A stretch of 64,000 nucleotides of DNA from positions 2,261,001 to 2,325,000 of the forward strand of contig NC_041782.1 in NCBI RefSeq assembly GCF_900090045.1, read 5' to 3'. The translations under genes were made by a program, and so were the position numbers. How positions within the stretch are numbered: position 1 is the stretch's first letter; every line of letters starts with the position of its first letter. Under the pieces are notes generated by a model, which was not told where the DNA came from, made no database searches, and saw only the letters and a program-made list of their open reading frames with translations. This document shows, piece after piece, positions 27,101 to 39,260 of the stretch. This DNA is from Plasmodium malariae. Lineage: Eukaryota > Apicomplexa > Aconoidasida > Haemosporida > Plasmodiidae.

Positions 27101-30100
27101 ATAACAAATAAAATATATTTGTTTGAAATACATAATTTTTATAATCTCTTATTTAGAGTGATTTGATACAAAATTATACTATAGTGTTAATTTGTATTTC
27201 TCTTTTTGAAATATAAAATTTTTTTTATGAGAATTAATTGCATAATGAAACTATTAAAGTAACATTACATAAACATTCTACATATAATAGGTTTATTTTT
27301 CATGTTAGCTCATAAATTGTAAAATAATAAAAAAAAGAAAAAAGAGTGTAAATAATATTGGAATACATAAATCATTGCATACAGCTATAGTACTTCTAAA
27401 ATTATATTTAATATTTCACATGTAAATGTAATATATAAAGATGTTTTATTAAAAAATATAAAGGGAGATAAATATATAAAAAATATGTAAAAACTTTTCA
27501 CTTATTCTTTGGTTTAAAAATTTAGAGTAATTGTAACTTTATAATTTTTTTTGTTCTTTATTTGTATTTATTATCAAGAAAATATATATAAATAAGAAAA
27601 GTTAAAGAATTGTTATAAAAATATTTAAATGAGTTACTATATAAAGAACATATTAATAGATATATTATTTATTATCACAATATTTTGAAAGTATATATAT
27701 TAGAATATAGGAATCTTTGGTTTCAAAAATATTATATATAACTAACATTATTATATATTAACAATAATTTTTCGTTACTTCTGCTTTTAAAATATTTTGT
27801 TTCAAAAAATGTGCTAATAAAAAAAAAAGAGAAAAAAAAGCTTTCTAAAATTAAATTATTAAGTACATATTTTAAAAAAAACAAAGGATATAATAAAATT
27901 TTATCTTTATTAATCAGCTATATATATGTATATATTATATTTTGATTTAAAAATGTATGTTTATTTAGTATTTTTTAATCGTTACAATTTGTTTAATATA
28001 TTTTATTTTACCATGTTTAATAAAATTATTCAATTAGAAATTAAACAAAAACATTTTAATTATATATTTTTAAGTGTTTATGTATTGAAATTATTAAAAA
28101 GGGGCACATAAAAAAATTAATATATATATTATTTGTTAAAAAATTTTAAAAAGAAGAAAGACTGAATATATTTATGTGTTTAACGAAAAAATAATAATAT
28201 TGAATAATAATACTAAGATAAACTGATATAATAAAAATTAAAGTTTTAATATGTATACAATAATGTTTTTATTATTTTCATGTTATAAAATATTTATGAA
28301 AAAAAATATATTAGTGTTGTGAAATTTGCTAGTGTTCTTTTATATTTCATTTATATCTTTTCTACCTCAAAGTACTCCATTAATTCAAAATAATAATATA
28401 GTTCGAAATAAGTTCTGTACTTTTTTTATGTTATTTTTTATAATGCAAAATATTAATTTTGTGGAAGTTCAAATTAATGTATGTTCAACGTTATGACGTA
28501 ATAAGAATATTTTTTTTTTGTAATAATAGTAAAGAATAATGCATTAACCATATACATATGAATTTACTGAATTTCAACTTGTATAAGTTTTATATATGAT
28601 AAAACAATATTATTTCATTTCTCAAAATGAATAACACAATTATATATCTTAAACGTAAACAAATATATTGTATATGCATATATTTCTATTAGGATATATT
28701 AGTTATATATATATATATATATATTTTTTTTTTTTATATAATTCTATATGAGATATTTTGAGAATTCTTTCTTTTTTTTTTTTCTTTATATAAATATAGT
28801 ATATATTCTTTTTTTTCATAAATATAGGATATTTTACTGTTTATTATATTGTGATATTGATTACAGGAATTCTATAAACAATGGTATATTATTTGTTTAA
28901 TATTAATGATTGAGTTCTATGAACAATAAAACATATATAATATTTATGGAATTATGTGACAAATAGTGAAAATGCGTATACAAACTTTTTCAAGTATATT
29001 TTATTTTAATTTATAGAACTATTTTTAATGAGATACACTTGACTCAAGGAAAAGTTTTTTAGTATGTGATGACTATTTATCTGAATACTTTGATTTATAG
29101 GAAATGTATAGATAATTTATATGTTAATAAGATACTCCATGTTAAGTTAGTAATTTATTTTAGTTTGTTTTAATTATTATGAAATTTGGTTAAATTGATA
29201 TCTTAAATATTTTAGCATGAGTATCATTTTATTATTTTTTTCACATATATTTTATATACATATTTTAGTATATTTTAACAATTTTATTAACTAATTTTAA
29301 TTATAATCCCTATTAAGGTGTTATAAGTTATCTAATTGTATTAATTGTTTGTGTAATTTTAAATGTATCATTATTAATATATTCAATTATTCTTTATAAT
29401 ATATGTTTATACAATAAACTAATAGGTAAATTTAGAAGTCCCGTTTATTTTTTAATTGTTTTTTTTTTATATTATTCTATTGAATGCGCATAACGAGATA
29501 ATAAAACTTAAAATATAATTATTTCCCAATATTTTATGAAGATATACTTAATTATTGATAATGTGTAAAAAAAATTAAAACATTATAAAGACATAATGTC
29601 ATCTATTTAATACTAATTCTAAAAGGTGATACGTGTTTTTTTATTACACAAATAGTTGACAGAAATATAAAAAATATCTTATCAATTTATAAATTTTATT
29701 TTTATTTAATATAATATTATTCACAGTTATTAATATAATATGGAACAAAAATAAATGAAACGTATGAAAATATATAATCAAAAAGTGTGATAGAACAATT
29801 ATTCATAATTAATGTTACATATATCGAAAATAAAACAATCGTCATATATTAATTTTTATAACGTAATATATATTTTACATAAATTACATTAAAATGTTTT
29901 GACATATTCTACAGACATATTTTTGCAACCGTAGAAATAAATAGAAGAAACTTTCTTGTTCTTATTTTTACTTTTTTAAAAGTCATTTTTTAAATTTTGT
30001 GAAAATTTACTTTATACCATGTAATTAATTGTACGCATTAATTTGAAGTAATATATAAATATAAAAATGTTAATAACATTTGAAAAGCTATTTTAATTTC

Positions 30101-30911
30101 AATCATTTTAATAAATAATAATTTAATATTTTTTATATTTATTAACTATTAAAACAAAAATGGTAAATAGATATGTATATTTTTATATATTGTAAAATAA
30201 CTAAATGGAATAATTAATATTTTGCATAGTTTATCTTCAACGGGGAGATATTATTTCTAGGTAAAATTGATAATTATATTTTTATATGAAGATAAATATC
30301 AATAAAACCCTTCATTATATAGTTACATAGGATTATTATATAAATATATCAGTAAAGAATACAATATGTAATTACGTAACATAAATAAAATTTATTTATT
30401 ATGTATCATTACAGTGTCATAAAATTCTTATAAATTAGTACTTTGCAAAAGAACCATATTCAATATAATGCTTCACTTTACTTGGAGATTACACTTCCAA
30501 TATTCATTTCATTTTTTTAGTATTAAAAGTGATTACTTTATGTTGTAATGGTAGTACTACTACAACATAATATTAAAGAAAAAATAAGGAAAAATTTTCA
30601 AAATATAAATTTATTCGTATATCATAATTTATATAAAAATATACATAATATTTCTATGGAATATATGTCCTTCTATTTTCTCTATATATATTGTTTTCTA
30701 ATATATGTTATCATGTATTTAATTAAAATATATTCAAATAGACAGGCAGATATAAAGGGGAATGTAGGAGTAAAATTCATATTTATTCTAAAAATTTTAA
30801 GTAATTCATTATTTATATATTACATTTATACTGAACTGAAATAAATAATTATTTTATGAATTAAAGTACGTACATACTTATATTATTCATTTTTTATGTG
30901 TAATTTCCTAG
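24111..30911. other. AT-rich intergenic region downstream of copy A
   Basis: Contains the non-genic rest of repeat block A to about 27.4 kb, a (TA)n tract near 28703-28723 and poly-T tracts. The 98-codon frame at 30548-30844 precedes a PIR pseudogene but has no PIR motif and mostly AT-type residues, so I do not call it a gene. Confidence 0.5.
25193..25393 (+). pseudogene. Small hydrophobic frame inside the duplicated block
   Basis: After ...CATTAG (AG at 25191-25192) a 66-codon frame encodes two hydrophobic stretches around a basic patch: IAIFFYLIFFGGIPLVIFIY, then KKRKKYLVNKIG, then FVCSIFCFVYLLNYTFY. The equivalent in block C (about 47485-47640) keeps TLIIFMYKKRNK and FFFVYLLNYMFY but has two adjacent stops. 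Block B (about 37060-37200) keeps only the end. It could be a terminal exon with membrane anchors of a lost gene, or conserved non-coding sequence that happens to be open in one copy. No start codon other than GTG is present. Confidence 0.25.
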
Positions 30912-31990
30912 ATTGTAAAACACAAAGGTTTCTTTCTTATGAAAGATATAATGAATTGGACTGTGAGGAAAATATAAGTTGTGTTGATAGTTTATGTAAT
31001 ACTCTATTAAGAGGAGATAGAAACATTAAGAAGATTTATAAAAAGGCTTAAATATACTTTAAATTTTATCTAGTAAAATAATAAAAAAGATCTCATAGAC
31101 CGTTTTTGTTATTTCCAATAATGTTTTTACTATAGGGTGAGCAACAATTTAAAAACTCGTAGGAATAATAATAATGACATTCGTTTTATTAATAAACTTC
31201 TTAAAGTAATGAATGGTGTTAATTTAAAAAATTTAAGAAATACAAAAAGTTGGTGTCAGTATGATTTCAAATAGATATACTAGAAAGAATATAAAGAATT
31301 ATATGTTTATTTTAAAAATATCATTTCTATGAATGGTAAAATTAATACTGTAAACATGAAAGGAAAGAGTATTTGCGTATACATTATTTATATTAGTATA
31401 TTATATACAAACTTTATAGGTGAATGTTGAACATTTTAAAATGATAATGCTTATGCATATAATTATGAGGAATATTTTAAATATAATGAAATATATAACA
31501 TGTCTACACTGTATTTGAAATTAAAATGTTGTCGTTTTAACAAAATTGATTATAAATTTATAAAGGCAGTTAAAACTATGTCTATTGATTATTTTGTTTA
31601 AAATAATACAGAAAGAACAAGTAAAAAGAGTATACCATAAGGAATGGTTTAAAAAATTTATCCTAATGTTTCATAAGAATATAATATATTAAAATGCAAT
31701 TATTTATCAGTTCCTTAAATGTTTATGTGGTTGTTGAAATATGTTTTATGTTATTCCTTTTATAAATAGTAAAAGTAAATTGTATGTTAAATAATAATAT
31801 ATTACAATGCTATATATATTTTTTTTCCTTAAAAAGTTATAATAAAAAATTAATTGTATTAAATATATATTACATTTACCATTTATATATTAATTCGTAG
31901 AATTTGGAGCCTTATTTTATAAGTACAAAAGAAAATAAATATTTATATTATTAAGGAGCAAACGAATGAATTATCTAAGGGTGGCTTAGC
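30912..31990 (+). pseudogene. pir: PIR family pseudogene (plus strand)
   Basis: Exon 2 follows TTTCCTAG (AG at 30910-30911). It starts DCKTQRFLSYERYNELDCEE, like the PIR LPSYKxYxELN start, then ISCVDSLCNTLLRGDRNIKK. After a frame-scrambled middle, PIR hallmarks return: SWCQYDF, EYKELYVYFKNIISMNGKIN, AYAYNYEEYFKYNEIYN, LYLKLKCC, IDYFV, KKSIP and YPNVSxEYNIL, ending in a hydrophobic MWLLKYVLCYSF segment near 31720-31765. A likely last exon follows AATTCGTAG (31899-31900): FGALFYKYKRK then a stop, resembling the PIR F-[TG]-x-x-G basic last exon. Many stops make it non-functional. First-exon position is not identifiable. Confidence 0.8.
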
Positions 31991-31999
31991 ACATTCATC

Positions 32000-32600
32000 T
32001 CTACATTTATTATGAAATCAATTAAATATAGATTATTCTCATAACTGATACACCTCAGAGTTATGGAAAATGGAAATTCCACAGAGTGATGACATCAAAT
32101 TTAACGTGTGGAAATTTGGCTTCATATAAAAGTTTATTAAGCGGAAGATAAAAAAGATTGAAGGATAAAATACATATAAAGAGCTTGGTTAATACTAAAT
32201 CATATATCGTAAATATATCAAAATGAATATCATTGATTTAAAATATATAATAAAGGTAGATATGCAGATACTGTATCAATAATACTGAATAATATTAGGA
32301 GGCAAAACATATATTTATTTAAATGTAATTTAAGAAAGTATAAAAATGAACGAAAAATATATCTAAATGAAATAAATAAGGAAAAAAATTATAATACATA
32401 AGAATTATTTAGGAATTGATGCATCAATAGGAAGAAAAATAACCTATGGAACAAATCGATATATTAGAATTAAAGTATTTGAAATATAAAAAAAATATTT
32501 TTTTATTTCAACTTTGTATCTTAACAAGTAAAATGGAGAATATAATTTATAAAAATATTTATCAAGAAGGAGAAATAAATAAACGTACGGTAAGGTGAAT
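32000..32600 (+). pseudogene. Unassigned degenerate coding region downstream of the PIR pseudogene
   Basis: Readable fragments in different frames include YTSELWKMEIPQSDDIKF (32047-32102), GNLASYKSLLSGR, RYADTVSIILNNIRRQ (about 32258-32305), KYKNERKIYLNEINKEKNYN (32337-32396) and MEQIDILELKYLKYKKN (32446-32497). The Lys/Glu/Leu-rich helical character and balanced residue use suggest a decayed exon of a coiled-coil protein rather than non-coding DNA. It could also be the shifted tail of something unrelated to the PIR relic. I do not recognise the family. Confidence 0.3.
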
Positions 32601-34312
32601 TAATAGGTGTTTACTTATATGTCATACATAATATAATTATTAAATTTTATGGAATGGTAGTTAAATAATATTTAGAAAACATATATGTAAATAAATGCCC
32701 AAGTCTTATAGTTAAATCTTTTTAAAGAGATAATGTCTACATATTGAACCCAACGAAGTCATTAAAATAAATTCATATATAAAGTAAAAATAGAAGTTTT
32801 GTTATATATTGAAGTATCCGAAGAACAGTATTCATTATATATGAATTACTATGTGAGTATATTAACGTAATGAAGTCCTCGATCATATGTATAGGAATGA
32901 ATTGTATGTTATAAAATTATATAATTTATAAAAAATGAATTAATAAATAGTATTTCTTAAGAAATATATTATTTTGTGAGAATGCTAAATAAACTAAAAT
33001 AAATGAAATCAAAATCTTATATTATCTTTAATACATAATCACTATATTGAATAAATGTGCATAAACTCATATAAGTGAATATTATGAATGTCTTTTTTAT
33101 ATGATTGTCCATATAAAAAGAAAAAAAGTTACTAAGAGATAATATACATTTTAAAATCATAACATTATAAAAAAGGTATAAATAATAAAAATGAAAAACT
33201 TGTACATTTCATTCGTTAATTAAACAATATAATTCTTCACGTACAACTTATTAGATCCATAAGTAATAGCATAGTTAATATGTGATATAACCTGGGTGTG
33301 CGGTATTACTAATAAATAAAAAAATATTAAATAATAAAATTTTTATAGGCTACATTTTATATAATTTTATAATTTTTTTTACCGAAATATTGATGTCAAA
33401 CAAAATTATTATGTATTATATATTCATATGATCTTAACCATATAACAAATTATAAAAATAAAATAATAATATAAATGATAAATTATGAAATATTACCACG
33501 GAATATAACGTAATGCATTTAGGTAAATAGAAAAATATTAAGACTAATATTAAAAAATAAAAGCATAAATTAACTTATGACATAGTTGCATAACGTAGAA
33601 AAGATTAAATATATTAGAAACAAAAAGAAAAAGAATTCAAAAAATTAGTTTTTCATTTAAAGAAAAATTAAAATATTTAGAAAGTGACAATTAAAATAAT
33701 TCATTTATGAAACAATGAAGTAATAAGATTATTGTGAAGTAATAAATATGGTTCTTTCTATATTAGACTATAATTACATTTATATTAGGAATAAAAATAG
33801 AATTACACAAATTTCTGCATTATTACTTTTTTAATTTAAAATTATCTTTATATTTAATAGTTTTCGTTCCTTTTTTTTTAATTTATTATTTTTTTTTTAA
33901 ATGTAATATGAAATATTTTTTTTATGATTCGTATAATTTTTTGTGCGTATAATAATTTTTTAGTTTCCATTTGCAGTGATAATAAACCACAAATAAAAAT
34001 ATTAAGATATATAATATTTTTGTAAATATGTATTTCGCACAAAAACAAAAATTAAATTAACATATAATTTTTACGTATATATTTTTTTAAATATATGCTT
34101 TTTATGGTATTTGTTTATACAACAAAAGAAATAATGAACTTATTTTAAAAAATTGTTCTGAAAAAAATAAATTAATGATTTTCTTAACACATTATATTAT
34201 ACTATTATATTAAAAAATATTATGTATAATATTTATTTGGAAATATATTTTATTAAAAATTTTCTTGAAATTATTACTAATAAATCAAAAAAAAATCAAC
34301 AAAAAATATTTT

Positions 34313-34347
<35 letters not shown>

Positions 34348-35184
34348 CATAAACATTAATTTATTTAATGAATAAAATACGAAAAAAAAGTTTTTTTATA
34401 AATTTATTAATATATTATATGCAATAATAAAATGTATTTCTAAAATATAATTCATAATATTATATATTTATTATACAGATACAAAACTTTCATATGGATT
34501 ATACTTTTTAAAATATAAAATTTCATAAATTATAAACCATGAAAATCCCATTACTTACAAATGTATTTTATTTCACAGAATTCATATTATATTAGTTATT
34601 ACGGAATAATTTATAATGGAAACGTTCTTTTTTTAAAATTTAATTTTTTCATTTATATTTATAATTAAAAACATTTAATTATAGTTACCAAAATTTTATA
34701 ATTGCAGTTTGTGTATGTTTTGAAATGCAAAGGAAAATTAATTGGAATCAATAATTAAAGCCTTAATGCATAAAATTATATATGGTATCTCCATTTTGCA
34801 CTTATATTTTGAATAAACCCAATAATTTAGAAATATTACAATAATAATTTCTTTTTATTCGCCAAACTTATAATAAATTATTATGAAATCAGTCTACTAT
34901 TCGATAATTATTTTATATATTTTGAATATTTATAATTATTAAGGAACTTAAATTATTTTAATTCGAATTAGATTTTTATAAATAACAATAGAATAAAAAT
35001 TTAATAGTTATTTTTCATTTTCTCTTTTGTAAAATACATATATATATATATTTTATTTAGATCTTTATGGAGCAATGTCAAAAAAAATTTTTAACTAATG
35101 TAGCAACCTTTATTATTAGTTGTACACTATGCTATTCTTAATTTTTTCTTAAATGAATAAATTGTAATATTAATAATTAACATA
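32601..35184. other. AT-rich intergenic region
   Basis: No gene seen. It includes an unbroken T29 tract at 34316-34344 and several A/T homopolymers. It forms the upstream flank of the exported-protein gene at 35185. Confidence 0.55.
34316..34344. repeat. T29 homopolymer
   Basis: A single uninterrupted run of 29 T on the + strand, about 0.84 kb upstream of the exported-protein start. Long poly(dA:dT) tracts are common in Plasmodium intergenic DNA and disfavour nucleosomes; a promoter role here is only a possibility. Length is likely variable or imprecise. Confidence 0.8.
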
Positions 35185-36063
35185 ATGGAACAAAAAAATA
35201 AGTTGCTTTTTTTTAATATAATTGCTGTCTTTATTTTTTTAAGTTGGGTATACTATTTTAACAATGATGTGCTATGATAATGTTTTATAAGTTTATTTTG
35301 TATTATTGATATTTGACTTGTTGTATTTTTAATAATACTTTTCCTTTGAATAAAATTATTTAATGTTTAAATAGGAAATATTTATATATTTTTTTTCTTT
35401 TTTTAGAACACATTTAACATATCTTTGAATGAAAACTGCAAACATCGTAAAAAATTAGGTACAAAAATTTATAGATTACTTGCAAAATATAAACGGAATA
35501 AGGATTCAAGTGTTGTATTTGTGAAAGTTAAGGTTCCAATTAATGAAGAATATGCAGAAAAAGATGTATTTAACAAGGATGAAGTATCAAGAAGAAAAAA
35601 TAATCAGTTAGGTAAACATATATCCAATAATATCGGAGACTATGAACTATCTAAGAGAAAAAATTCTTCTGTATGCACAAGAAGAGATTCACATTTTGGA
35701 AAAAAAATATATGACCATATATATTATAAAAATCATGTTAAGTTTGCTACGAATAATGATTTTAAGTTTTTAAAAAGTAGTAAAAAAAGAAAAATAAATA
35801 TGTTACTTGCTTTATTTATCATATATCTACCCATTGTAATACTAAATATTGCTATATTTGATTTTAGTAGTTGGTCAGTTAGAACAATATTTTCAGAGGG
35901 TTGGAAGATAGCAATAATTATATTAATATATATATTGCCTTTAGTGTTTATGTCATTGGCTATTTTTATCTGTAGGAAGGTTGAAAAATATGATAAAATG
36001 TTATATATAAAAAGTAAAATGTATAATAGGAAATATCGTCCTTTAACTAATATAAGTTTTTAA
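35185..36063 (+). CDS. fam-l/fam-m-like exported protein, copy B, two exons, about 246 aa
   Basis: Exon 1 (35185-35268) starts MEQKNKLLFFNII and is a signal-anchor-like hydrophobic leader ending YYFNND. Exon 2 (35407-36063) follows TTTTTTTAG and begins NTFNISLNENCKHRKKLG, with KIYRLLAKYKRNKDSS containing the family RLLAK PEXEL-like site (R about residue 51; fifth residue Lys, so not canonical). A basic middle carries KKIYDHIYYKNHVKFATNND, then two predicted membrane segments (about 159-181 and 195-217). The family's normal donor (GTG|GTATAA, as in the 45.6 kb paralogue) reads GTG|CTATGA here. A GT three bases earlier (35269-35270) keeps phase 0 and removes one codon. If that donor works, the gene is intact. 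This subtype lacks both the HFHFEKK signature of fam-l and the IFETKKYS signature of fam-m. Function in the host red cell is unknown. Confidence 0.75.
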
Positions 36064-39000
36064 AAAATTTATGATCATTTATTTTCTTAGCTACATATAT
36101 TCATTACAAGCATAAATATAATTACATAACTTTTATTAATTCACCTTTAGATAAATAGTCTTTTATATGGGAAACAGTAAAAATAAACGTTTTTCATTTT
36201 TTGGTGAATTTGAATGTTTTAATATTTTTAAATTTGTATTTTAAAGTACTTTTTTTATTTTGACAAAAAGTTATATCCATATATATATATATATATATGT
36301 ATATTAAAATATATTATTTTGGAAAAAAAATATATATACATAAATATGTTACAAAATTATTACGGAAAGGCATAATAAAAATAGCTTTGTAGTTATCTTT
36401 TGTAGTTTGTGTGTGTAACTGTAAAATATTGTCGTGTTTTTATTATTACCATGTTCTGTCTTAAAAACTATTTGTTGATATATTCAAAGCGAAGTTTTAT
36501 TAATATAATATAAAAAATTAATTCCCTCCTTTTTCTTATTAAGGTACAAATTAAATGAATGATTATATATTATTATTTATTGTTGTGTATTTTATTTGTT
36601 TAAATGTACATATGTAAATTATATATTTTATAAAAGTTATTAGCATATATTTAATTTTACTTAAAATAAAAATTCATTATTTGAGAGCTAAGAATAAATT
36701 AAAATAAAAACAAATCGATGTAACTTATTGCATCAGATTTTAGGAGTAATTTAAAATAATATAGAGAATAATTACTTTATATTTATTTTACTTTGTTGTT
36801 CGTTTTTACGAAACAATTGGTTTAATGAATAATTAAAATGTAACATAAGGATCAAAAATGTAAAAAACGTTTATGACATTTTAAATATCAGAAGAAAGAG
36901 ATAAACATCTTTTTGTTTATTTTTATTTCATTTTATGCTGTAAAACAGTTTTTAATATTATTGTGCACTAAATATTATTATATTTTAAAATTTCTAGTAA
37001 ATATTAAATTCCATTTTGTATATTTAACATAGAATGTTAATTTAATTTTTTTTTTTGTTTGTTTTCCAATGTCTGCTTTTAATAATATTGGGAAATATTG
37101 CGGAATATTAAGAATTTTGAATATTTAGTAATTAAGAATGTTTATATTATTTATATTTATTCTACATTTTGTTCTAAATATTTACTGAATTATTTATTTT
37201 ATGATGAGTGTGTTGATTTTTTCTTGTTTTTGTTTTTCTTTTTTAATAATCTTATATTAGATAAATTTATGTAGACGTATGTGCACTGTGAAGATATTAA
37301 ACCAATTTTGAACATTGTAAATTAATTAGTAAAAATAAATATTATAGTACGTTGTGAGAGTTAAGTGAAATATAAGTTATTGTAAAAAATTATACAGATG
37401 AAAATCCGATTTAGTAATAATTTTAAAGATTAATTAAAATATATAAATTTGTGATATTATATTTTAGTGCAACTATTAATAGGCGTAGTATAGGTTAATA
37501 GACTTAATATATTTAATGTAATGATTATTCTATAGTTAAAAAATGAAACAATAGGTGCACAAGATTTCAATATAAAATATATTAAATATAAGTTCATTTA
37601 CTTTTGAACAGAGATTAAAGAAACTGTTCATAAGAACTATTAATATTATAACACTAAGAATATTATTATTTAAAAGAAAAATAATATATTATTATAAAAG
37701 TTATATTCAAGGGAAATGAAAATTACGAGTGACAATATATATAGAAGGGTTTAAAAATGTTATGGAGTTAATGCAGTTACACATATGTTTTAAATAATAG
37801 TTTTTCTTTATAATGTATAAGTTTACATAGGAACAAATTATATATTTGATAAAAAGATAAAAACTCTTAATATATAATTGTTTAACTTTTCTGAATATGT
37901 ATAATTAATGAATATAAATTGACATGGATATTATTAATAAATATAACACTCAAAAAGTATTATGGGAAAATATAATTATAAAAAATGTCAAACTAAATTA
38001 GTTTCATGAGAACCTAAAAACCATTTATGAAATAGAACATAAAAATTTTGCCGTTATATACTCTTTGAAGAATACACTATCAATTTTTAATATTCCCTAC
38101 ATATAATTGTTGTAAAAATAATAAATTATAATATATAAAAAAGTTAGAAAATTTTAAGGTCGAAATGAGAATTGTTCTAAATATGTATGTAGTTATATAT
38201 ATAAATATACACTCAGTTCACATATAACGTTATGAAATAAAAAATATATATATCTTATTTTTCTATAGTGCTCAAAGGTAATATGCAGTATATGGTATAA
38301 ACAAAAATGTTAAGTTATTTTTTTTTTTTTTTTTAATATAATTAATTACTTTTTAAAAGAGTAATTTTATTACAGAAATTGTTTTAATTTTATTTTTGTG
38401 TAATTAAAATAATATATTTAATTTTTCTTATTTATAATTATTTAAGTAATAAATGTTATAAACATTGAAGAATAAAATTATTGGAACATAAATATTTCTA
38501 CTTTAAAAGGCATATTTCATAAAATAAATGTAATTTACTTTATTTATATTAGTTAGTTAAACGTTATAGTTTAGTATGTGATTTAAAAGAATTCATATAT
38601 ATAAATTAATAAAAAATATATTAGAAGTTAAATTTTCTAAAGAATTTTCAAGATGAAAATACAATTTTGATTTTGCTATAATACATTATATACCATATAT
38701 TAAGATTTATTTAGGATTTTATTTTATTTTGTAAATTATTTTGTTTAAATTTATTATTGAAGTTTCTTTTTTAAAATTATAGCAATTACAAGAAATATCA
38801 TTTTAATAAATTTATTTCTAAGTTTCAATATTTTTTTTTTTATTAATATTTGTATTTTTATAGATCTTATAAATCCATTTTATTTTTAGAGAAGAAAAAT
38901 AGAAAATAATTGAATTTCCCAAAATTTATGTATTTTGTTTTTAGTAATAATAAATAAAATATATTTTTATAAATTGTATAATAATTATAAAATTCTATTT

Positions 39001-39260
39001 ATAATAATTTTATACAGAATTAAAAAATCGTTAATTAGGTCATATATTTTTAAAATAAAAAGCAAATTGATGTATATTCATTCCAAAGATAAAACCTTTA
39101 AAATAATAGTGCATAGATGATCTACATATCCTATGTATATATTACGGATTAACTTTCAAAATGTACAATAAAATAATAAATTATCTTTTTTTTACGTTTT
39201 TTCCATCCTATTAGAACTATTATATTTCATATAATGATTTAAGTCCTTTAGCTATAGTAT
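35185..39260 (+). repeat. Duplicated block B
   Basis: Counterpart of block A at about -11.8 kb and of block C at about +10.4 kb. Anchors to C are the gene start (35185 and 45628), AGCTAAGAATAAA/AGCTAAGATTAAA (36684 and 47113), and the ATTTACTGAATTAT/ATTTATTGAATTAT site (near 37180 and 47607). The match to A continues to the GCTATAGTA near 39251. Edges were set by eye. Confidence 0.6.

Larger units (their letters stand above)
23631..27400 (+). repeat. Duplicated block A (copy of B and, in part, C)
   Basis: Sequence matches to block B run in the same order at an almost constant offset of about 11.8 kb. Anchors are GAGCTAAGAATAA (24866 and 36684), the TTTTATAAT/TTTTATGAT end of a small frame (25370 and 37195), AGGAACAAATTA (25986 and 37829), TAGTAATAA[C/T]AAATAAAATATATTT (near 27110 and 38940), and GCTATAGTA (27383 and 39251). 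To block C the offset is about 22.26 kb, for example AAAATAAAATTTT[A/G]TCTGAAAATA near 25718 and 47975. Boundaries are estimates by eye. Confidence 0.65.

Noticed and set aside
29751..29790. ATGGAACAAAAATAA as an exon 1 remnant of the fam genes
   Set aside because: Match is limited to the first four codons; no hydrophobic leader, donor or exon 2 follows.
30548..30844. 98-codon + frame as an upstream exon of the PIR pseudogene
   Set aside because: It has no PIR motif and ends in a stop before the PIR exon 2 acceptor. PIR first exons are short.
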